Origin: Thermoplasmata archaeon
Lineage (GTDB): Archaea > Thermoplasmatota > Thermoplasmata > Thermoplasmatales > Thermoplasmataceae
Assembly: GCA_021797055.1 (NCBI GenBank)
Contig: JAKAAI010000086.1
Location: 1 to 7,451, forward strand
Reading direction: 5' to 3'
DNA length: 7,451 nucleotides
Of the stretch, positions 1 through 4,824 are shown in pieces. Each line of letters begins with the position of its first letter. The stretch's first letter is position 1. Under the pieces are notes generated by a model, which did not search any database, was not told where the DNA came from, and was given only the letters and a program-made list of their open reading frames with translations. The position numbers and the translations under genes are program-made.

Positions 1-514
1 AATTCTCATACGGCAAAACGACGTCAGCGTTGATACCATCTCGTGCCCTTTCGGGTTTTTTTATCCCGAATCTTGATGTGGTGATAGAACCAAGGCAGGC
101 AAACCTATGCTTTCCTGTAAAGCCTAAAACTGCGCGTTCCGATGCTATTATTGAATCGCATAAAAGTGCAATTTCGTAGCCTATATTTATTGCCGGACCA
201 TTGACGATTGCAAAGAATGGTTTCCTGACAGAATAAATTGTCCGGAGAAGGGTGTGGATTGAGTCAAACATGTTCAGCATGGAATCCTTGCCTTCGTCAA
301 CAAGGACATCTGATAAAAAATTATCGTTAATTCCCGTTATAGCTATAGCCTTCACGTCATCATCCATATAGGCAATACTTACTGCCTCAAGCAATTCCCT
401 GAAGACAGTGCTCTTGATAAACCCCCTGCTGTCCGATCGCAGTATTATAAGGCCTATCCCCTCCTCTTTAAAGAATGAGATATCGTTATAGCCTTTGATT
501 ACAAGATTACTCAT
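1..514 (-). CDS. Crotonase-family (enoyl-CoA hydratase/isomerase-like) protein, 3' end cut by window edge
   Basis: I translated this by hand; it stays open for 171 codons from the ATG at 514 to the left edge, so the C-terminus is missing. The fold is recognisable from an N-terminal beta segment ending A-I-A-I-T-G (residues 56-61) and the core around 98-124: K-P-F-F-A-I-V-N-G-P-A, then N-I-G-Y-E-I-A-L-L-C-D. This core corresponds to the family's V-N-G-x-x-x-G-G-G-x-E-x-A-x-x-C-D. Crotonases act on acyl-CoA thioesters, using an oxyanion hole and often two glutamates. Here E114 matches the first glutamate (E144 of rat mitochondrial hydratase). The G-G-G run is N110-I111-G112, and the second glutamate (E164 in rat) appears to be Gly134. 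It may therefore not be a simple hydratase. The start overlaps the cytochrome b stop by 8 bases (ATGAGTAA), indicating co-transcription and probable translational coupling. I am confident of the family; the substrate is unknown. Confidence 0.8.
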   Translation of the reverse strand, partial: MSNLVIKGYNDISFFKEEGIGLIILRSDSRGFIKSTVFRELLEAVSIAYMDDDVKAIAITGINDNFLSDVLVDEGKDSMLNMFDSIHTLLRTIYSVRKPFFAIVNGPAINIGYEIALLCDSIIASERAVLGFTGKHRFACLGSITTSRFGIKKPERARDGINADVVLPYEN

Positions 515-2213
515 CGTATGCTACCAGTCTGTATAAGCGCAGTACTATCCCAGCAAGAATGAGATCAAAGCCCAGGCCAACTCCAAACTCCATTGCACCG
601 GTAATGGGATTCAGCGTGAAAATGATGTAGGTTATAGCTATCGTTAATATCGTCAGGATTGTTGCTATTGCTATTGCTGAATTTTTGCTTATTCTGAATG
701 CCTGCTTTACAACGGTCTCTTTCTCAAGCTGGGAAGTATAATCGGAGCTCTTCATAACGCCGAATGCAATAAAAGAAGTTGCACCCCCAGTGAAAATAGT
801 TGAGACCAGATTCAAGCCATCGGGCCTGGCCATAAACGCCGCGAAATTCTCTGAAAAAACAAGCAGAGCACCAATAAACAGGAATATGTAGATAAGGTAA
901 GATGCGATCAGTCTGTTCACGCTTATCTTGAACTTTCCAGCTCTATATAATCTCGAAAGATACAAGATCGATAAGACGACAACGAAGAATGGAATCAGGA
1001 AAACCACTGCAACAGTCATCATTGAAATTGGGATGCCAGGTTGTGCTGCCCCCCACACAGATAACAGGACAAGGTAAATTATAGAAAGTATACCAAAGGA
1101 TGTTATGATAGGTCTGGAAAGCGGATGCCTGTCGTTGCTGCGATCAATGAAAGGTAAGATTATAAAATAGATTGCAGGAACCCCGCCGAAAATTGTTGAT
1201 ATTACGAAATAGGGTGCAAGACCGGCAAGCGGACCAACCTCATATGGCAGTATGTTGAAATCCACGGCTTTGTAAAGGAACAAGAGAAACCAGGGCGGAT
1301 AAGCAGGAATGACTCCAGCCTGAACCAGTGGTATCTGCGATGGTGATATTGGAAATGGTGAAAAAAGTACGGGAACACTGGGTATCAATGCAACTATAGA
1401 AGGCACCAGTATGATAAATCCAAATGCGAACATAGCCAACTGAGCCATAAATGCAAAATTATAAGGGTACCATGGCTTGTAATCTGGTTTCTCAGTATCC
1501 ACTGCGGGAAATCTGTCTTTTGTGTCTTTTGATTTTGGCATGATTGAGTTTGATTCGGCAAGATAGAAATGCAGTCCAAAGACAAGCCCGACGAGTGCAG
1601 TGAAGATGATATGCCATCCAAGCATTCTCATAAATGTATCTGTAGAAGTTCCATTACCGAATACAACGGTCTCGAGGAAGGTACCAAGAACAGGTACCGA
1701 TTCGGCTATGCCTCTCCCGACGTCAGTCGCATCCAGGGACAACTGGTCCCCAGTCATTGAATAACCAAAGTAAGCAACCCCAAGCGTTAGACCGAGCAAG
1801 ACTACGCCCAGAATCCACTGCAACTGCCTTGGTTTCTTGTAGGCTGCAGTGAAATAGTTCCTGAACATATGCACATAAATTAGAACTATCATAGCATAGG
1901 CGCCATAAAGATGAGTAGACAGTATCAGCGCACCATATGGTACTGTTGAAATTAATGCCTCTGTGCCGTCGTAAGCATTCGCTGGATCATAATAGAGCAA
2001 TAGTATCAGCCCTGTCACTACCTGATATACGAACGCCATGGTTATGAGGGCTCCGGTCCAGTACCAAATCCCGCCTTTTCTCCTCATATATGATGGTACT
2101 TTTTTGAGGGGAAGCTCGTTGATATGAAGGCCTTCCACACCAACGAGGTCTGTAACCTTTGTTGTAGCGACCTTAGCCGTCTCTGCCAATTTGTCAGATA
2201 TAGTTTTTGCCAT
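507..2213 (-). CDS. Cytochrome b of a bc-type quinol-oxidising complex, with extended C-terminus
   Basis: This is the membrane di-haem subunit that oxidises quinol with the Rieske protein encoded just upstream. Haem ligands are H101/H115 and H201/H215, 14 residues apart in both pairs as in mitochondrial cytochrome b. Other matches are paired helix glycines G54/G68 and G136/G150, R118 three residues after H115, and G-D-Q-L-S-L-D-A-T (155-163) followed by V-P-V-L-G (173-177), which match the Qo-side helix cd region. The Qo motif, usually P-E-W-Y, reads P-P-W-F at 306-309, so the glutamate is absent. Predicted membrane helices lie near 55-75, 95-117, 131-151, 198-217, 252-278, 332-354, 371-388, 396-420, 432-454, 466-486, 510-532 and 542-562. 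At 568 residues it exceeds the usual 380-430 because of about four additional C-terminal helices. The start follows the Rieske stop by 6 bases and has a clear Shine-Dalgarno sequence. Symbols used for this family vary, so none is assigned. Confidence 0.95.
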   Translation of the reverse strand: MAKTISDKLAETAKVATTKVTDLVGVEGLHINELPLKKVPSYMRRKGGIWYWTGALITMAFVYQVVTGLILLLYYDPANAYDGTEALISTVPYGALILSTHLYGAYAMIVLIYVHMFRNYFTAAYKKPRQLQWILGVVLLGLTLGVAYFGYSMTGDQLSLDATDVGRGIAESVPVLGTFLETVVFGNGTSTDTFMRMLGWHIIFTALVGLVFGLHFYLAESNSIMPKSKDTKDRFPAVDTEKPDYKPWYPYNFAFMAQLAMFAFGFIILVPSIVALIPSVPVLFSPFPISPSQIPLVQAGVIPAYPPWFLLFLYKAVDFNILPYEVGPLAGLAPYFVISTIFGGVPAIYFIILPFIDRSNDRHPLSRPIITSFGILSIIYLVLLSVWGAAQPGIPISMMTVAVVFLIPFFVVVLSILYLSRLYRAGKFKISVNRLIASYLIYIFLFIGALLVFSENFAAFMARPDGLNLVSTIFTGGATSFIAFGVMKSSDYTSQLEKETVVKQAFRISKNSAIAIATILTILTIAITYIIFTLNPITGAMEFGVGLGFDLILAGIVLRLYRLVAYDE

Positions 2214-2219
2214 TTATTT

Positions 2220-2225
2220 TCACCC
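2220..2225 (-). promoter_or_regulatory. Ribosome binding site of cytochrome b
   Basis: On the minus strand GGGTGA, containing the archaeal anti-16S match GGTGA, ends 6 bases before the cytochrome b ATG at 2213. It overlaps the Rieske stop codon TGA. This supports the chosen cytochrome b start and suggests termination-linked re-initiation between the two genes. The promoter-proximal gene, by contrast, shows no such site. Confidence 0.7.
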
Positions 2226-2933
2226 GGGGCTCAAATACGTTGCCTGTGTTGTCGTGCCTGATAATGGATTGCCACCGCTTAAATCACTGACTCTACCATA
2301 AATGGTCGGCGAACCTTTGGTCATTCCGACGGCTGTTAGTGTTTTATCATTATTATAAACAAGTTCGACTGGAGGCAACGGATGTATAGTTGGTCCAGTT
2401 ATAACTGCAGCTCCCTTGCTTGGATCATAAGTACTACCATGGCAGGAGCAGTGAATATATCCGGGGTTCGTTGACCCGTTAAATGAGGTTCCTAAAACTG
2501 CTGAACCTGGTGTATAATAATGTATCTCTGGAGGCTTGCAACCGAGATGCTGGCAAATTGCACTGAAGGCAACTATGTTGCTATTGGGACCGACACCAGC
2601 AGGTGCGGTGTAGGATGTTCCAGTTGCGGGTATGGAAACAGTTGGAGCACTAATCGGCTTGTTCAAATTTAGCAGAAAGTTTGGATCATCCTGTAATGGG
2701 TAGTCAAAGAGAAATGGGGTATCCGTACTTGTGGGGATATCGTCTGCAATCAGTGGTTTCCCGGAAGCATCTACTATAAGTAAGGAGGGGAAACTTGATA
2801 ATCCAACAGATGGGGCAACCAGGTTGGTAATACCTCCCTTCAAAACACTTGCGACAGCTGCGCCAGCAGAAAGAACAATCATAGCCTTCAAAAATGTTCT
2901 CCTTGATTTATCCTTAACTTCGTCTTCCGGCAT
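2220..2933 (-). CDS. Rieske [2Fe-2S] iron-sulfur protein with Tat signal anchor
   Basis: This is the electron acceptor subunit that takes one electron from quinol at the cytochrome b Qo site; its cluster domain should lie outside the membrane. Box 1 is C-Q-H-L-G-C (C127, H129, C132) and box 2 is C-S-C-H-G-S (C162, C164, H165). Cluster ligands are C127, H129, C162 and H165, and C132/C164 form the usual disulfide. S167 and Y169 match the hydrogen-bonding Ser and Tyr that raise redox potential in bc1-type Rieske proteins. The N-terminus S-R-R-T-F-L-K (10-16) is a textbook twin-arginine motif, followed by a hydrophobic stretch to about residue 31 that probably stays as the anchor. The 29 residues between C132 and C162 make a longer than usual loop rich in Gly, Ser, Thr and Asn. 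It is the first gene of the operon, and its ATG fits a leaderless transcript from the TATA box at 2956-2963. Confidence 0.95.
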   Translation of the reverse strand: MPEDEVKDKSRRTFLKAMIVLSAGAAVASVLKGGITNLVAPSVGLSSFPSLLIVDASGKPLIADDIPTSTDTPFLFDYPLQDDPNFLLNLNKPISAPTVSIPATGTSYTAPAGVGPNSNIVAFSAICQHLGCKPPEIHYYTPGSAVLGTSFNGSTNPGYIHCSCHGSTYDPSKGAAVITGPTIHPLPPVELVYNNDKTLTAVGMTKGSPTIYGRVSDLSGGNPLSGTTTQATYLSPG

Positions 2934-2955
2934 CTGAGAGGGGATTTGATTATCT

Positions 2956-2963
2956 TTTTTAAA
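2956..2963 (-). promoter_or_regulatory. TATA box of the Rieske-cytochrome b operon
   Basis: The minus strand reads TTTAAAAA, centred about 26 bases upstream of the Rieske ATG at 2933. This is the archaeal TATA-to-start distance, so transcription probably begins at or next to the A of the ATG, giving a leaderless mRNA. The absence of a Shine-Dalgarno sequence before this ATG (minus strand CCCCTCTCAG) agrees with that. Confidence 0.6.
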
Positions 2964-3008
2964 TCTTGTTATCTAAAAGTCCTTATTTAGTATAATGAAT
3001 AAAGGATT

Positions 3009-3020
3009 TTTTGATCAAAA
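3009..3020. promoter_or_regulatory. Perfect 12-base palindrome in the divergent control region (possible operator)
   Basis: TTTTGATCAAAA is its own reverse complement. It lies 10 bases upstream of the tRNA TATA box and about 45 bases upstream of the Rieske TATA box. It could be a dimeric regulator site for either promoter. In AT-rich intergenic DNA a chance palindrome is also plausible, so the regulatory role is only an inference. Confidence 0.3.
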
Positions 3021-3030
3021 CAAACAGATA

Positions 3031-3037
3031 TTATAAA
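3031..3037 (+). promoter_or_regulatory. TATA box of the tRNA-Val gene
   Basis: TTATAAA is centred 26 bases upstream of the first base of the mature tRNA at 3060. Transcription should start at or very close to the mature 5' end, leaving little or no 5' leader. Confidence 0.6.
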
Positions 3038-3059
3038 CGTTGAAATTACCGTCCGGTCA

Positions 3060-3132
3060 GGGCTCGTAGTCTAGTGGTTATGATACCGCCCTTACAAGGC
3101 GGTGGTCACCGGTTCGAATCCGGTCGGGCCCA
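3060..3132 (+). tRNA. tRNA-Val (anticodon UAC)
   Basis: A complete cloverleaf of 73 bases is present. The acceptor stem GGGCTCG (3060-3066) pairs with CGGGCCC (3125-3131) with one U-G pair, and A73 is at 3132. The anticodon stem CCGCC/GGCGG encloses the 7-base loop CTTACAA with anticodon TAC, read as valine (GUA and other GUN codons by wobble). The T arm is ACCGG-TTCGAAT-CCGGT. The D stem is weak, with G10-U25 and a U13-U22 mismatch. No intron is present at position 37/38. CCA is not encoded (the next bases are TTA), so it must be added by the CCA-adding enzyme. It has its own TATA box. Confidence 0.97.
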
Positions 3133-3204
3133 TTATAATATGACAAATACAGTTATCATAGTAAATCTGACGATTAATTTTACTCTGTTCTAATGAGTTT
3201 AATG

Positions 3205-3211
3205 TTTATAA
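3205..3211 (+). promoter_or_regulatory. TATA box of the surface propeller gene
   Basis: TTTATAA is centred 26 bases before the GTG at 3234. The distance predicts transcription starting at the GTG itself. No Shine-Dalgarno sequence precedes the GTG, so this promoter is the main evidence for the start codon. Confidence 0.65.
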
Positions 3212-3233
3212 TGACGAAAAACATAGTTCTTGC

Positions 3234-4802
3234 GTGAGTCAACATGTTGGGGTATTCGGACGGATATCTGCAATACTTGTGATATTCCTGATCATGGTTA
3301 TAATTTTCAATCTCTTTTCATATGACTCTGCCCCGATGCCTCATATAATGCCGTTATACGGTGTATCAGCCGCGCAAAAACATCAGCCTGTTGGGCCTTA
3401 TAATTGCAGTGGAGCAGGCTTTGTAAGATGCACCATTGATTTGCAAAACAACTCTATATTTCCAGGAAACTACAATTTACCGGTGTCAAAATCTTTTCCA
3501 AATAATGTCCTAATAGATCCGAAAGACAATGAACTCTATGCTTTTTCATGGAATACCAATTTAACACAGATAGTGAATCTATCCAATAATTGCGCAAGCA
3601 AAGGACCGCTGACCGGAGCAGAACCAGTCTCAGTCACATTTGACAACCTAACTGGTATTATTTATGTTGCAAATGAGCTCTCGAATTCAGTTTCAGTTTT
3701 TAATACATCCACCGGCAAGATAGTAAAAACTATAACGGTAGGTGAAAGCCCAGACTTTCTGTGTCTTAATCAAGATACACATACACTCTATGTGTCAAAT
3801 TATCTTTCAAGTACGGTGTCAGTGATCAATTTAACCAGAAATAAAATCGAAAAGAATATCACAGTGGGCTGCGGCCCTGTTGACATGCTGCTTGATCCAA
3901 ATGCGTCAACCCTCTATGTTGCAAATTATTGCCACAACAGTTTGTCCATAATCAACACCACATCAAACAATATAACTTGCACAGTCTCCGTAGGGGCTAG
4001 GCCCGTCGACATTGCACTTGCCCAAAACAATAGGTTGCTGGTCTTAAACAAATTTTCAGATTCAGTTTCCATAATAAACACAACAGGCAATGATGTTATG
4101 AAAACAATAAACGTCGGAAGTTCTCCGAGGGAATTGTTCTATGATAAGGATAATGGAATCACATTTATAACGAACGAGCTTTCAAATACCGTTTCCGCAG
4201 TAAACGCTTCAGGTTGCGAATTAGTGAAAAACTTCCCGGTTGGAATACATCCTAAAAATCTCTTCCTGAATCCACAGAATGACCTGTTATATGTTGCAAA
4301 TGCGTGTTCCAATACAGTATCGGTAATTGACGCAACCACTCTTGCGCTGGTTGCAAACATAAGCGTCGGTACAGACCCATCTCATTTTTCATTCGATCAA
4401 ATAAACGGTAATTTATATGTCCTCAATCAACTTTCAGACTCACTTTCGGTAATCTCTTTCAATCCTTCACAGACTGTTCCTTACGAAGTTGAGTTCAGGG
4501 AGGCAGGTCTACCGATGAATGTTGAATGGTATGTTGATTTGAATGGTTCTTTAAGGTCATCCAATGACAACACGATTACTTTTGTAGAATCCAATGGGTC
4601 TTATTCTGTCATTATACCAGCCATAAATGGGTACATTATTCAGCATGCATCAAAATTGGTAATCAATGGCACTTGGCGGACGATCGTAATAACATATACG
4701 CCAGTATCAGACTTATACATATTATTCGGCACCGTTATCCTGGTTCTGCTCTTAGCAGCAGTCGTTTTCTACCGGATAAACAGGTCCAGTAGGTACAAAT
4801 GA
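3234..4802 (+). CDS. Membrane-anchored cell-surface YVTN beta-propeller protein with Ig-like domain
   Basis: The product has 522 residues. An N-terminal hydrophobic segment (about 11-28) is a signal or anchor. Residues 135-408 hold seven tandem units of about 42 residues with the pattern L-Y-V-A-N-x-x-S-x-S-V-S-V-I-N ... I-x-V-G-x-x-P, typical of YVTN propellers. Residues about 416-490 form one Ig-like domain beginning F-R-E-A-G-L-P, with W at 432 and 481, of a kind repeated in many archaeal surface proteins. A C-terminal helix (493-513) precedes a short basic tail (R514, R517, R520, K522), so the bulk should face outside. I count about 17 external N-x-S/T sequons, suggesting heavy N-glycosylation, and nine cysteines. 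The GTG start is chosen because the TATA box lies 26 bases upstream; the next in-frame ATG would cut into the hydrophobic segment. The likely role is in the envelope or in binding. No enzymatic motif is seen and the ligand is unknown. Confidence 0.9.
   Translation: MSQHVGVFGRISAILVIFLIMVIIFNLFSYDSAPMPHIMPLYGVSAAQKHQPVGPYNCSGAGFVRCTIDLQNNSIFPGNYNLPVSKSFPNNVLIDPKDNELYAFSWNTNLTQIVNLSNNCASKGPLTGAEPVSVTFDNLTGIIYVANELSNSVSVFNTSTGKIVKTITVGESPDFLCLNQDTHTLYVSNYLSSTVSVINLTRNKIEKNITVGCGPVDMLLDPNASTLYVANYCHNSLSIINTTSNNITCTVSVGARPVDIALAQNNRLLVLNKFSDSVSIINTTGNDVMKTINVGSSPRELFYDKDNGITFITNELSNTVSAVNASGCELVKNFPVGIHPKNLFLNPQNDLLYVANACSNTVSVIDATTLALVANISVGTDPSHFSFDQINGNLYVLNQLSDSLSVISFNPSQTVPYEVEFREAGLPMNVEWYVDLNGSLRSSNDNTITFVESNGSYSVIIPAINGYIIQHASKLVINGTWRTIVITYTPVSDLYILFGTVILVLLLAAVVFYRINRSSRYK
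3636..4457 (+). repeat. Seven tandem propeller-blade repeats (about 126 bases each)
   Basis: Seven in-frame units begin near protein residues 135, 179, 221, 263, 304, 346 and 388. Each carries the aromatic/hydrophobic L-Y-V-x-N start, an S-x-S/T-V-S strand and, except the last, an x-V-G-x-x-P turn. The copies are diverged at DNA level, so this is an old protein repeat and not recent tandem duplication. The last unit lacks its final strand, which the weakly similar segment before residue 135 could supply to close a seven-bladed ring. Confidence 0.85.
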
Positions 4803-4803
4803 G

Positions 4804-4824
4804 CTTTTCTATGCATTTGCTTTT
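4804..4824 (+). terminator. Possible oligo-T terminator of the surface propeller gene
   Basis: Two TTTT runs (4805-4808 and 4821-4824) follow immediately after the TGA at 4800-4802. Archaeal transcription often stops at short T-rich stretches without a hairpin. The second run lies inside the 3' end of the convergent membrane-protein gene. The runs are short, so the call is weak. Confidence 0.3.

Noticed and set aside
1394..1621. 75-codon open frame on the minus strand inside cytochrome b
   Set aside because: It is a shadow in another frame of a gene with full family motifs, and no protein feature or start signal supports it.
2731..2937. 68-codon plus-strand frame opposite the Rieske N-terminus
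   Set aside because: It is antisense to a Tat signal region whose coding strand is certain.
2990..2996. Second TATA-like element (TATAAT on the plus strand)
   Set aside because: No gene or RNA start lies at the expected distance, and it falls inside AT-rich intergenic DNA.
3060..3132. tRNA-Val as an integration site for a mobile element
   Set aside because: No repeated copy of the tRNA 3' end, integrase gene or compositional shift is visible on either side in this window.
3173..3182. T-rich stretch downstream of the tRNA as a terminator
   Set aside because: Only a TTTT within mixed AT sequence is present, about 45 bases past the tRNA end, which is too weak to call.
3636..4457. Regular spacing of about 126 bases as a CRISPR-like or satellite repeat
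   Set aside because: The repeats are diverged at DNA level and conserved as in-frame protein blades, so they are coding propeller units.
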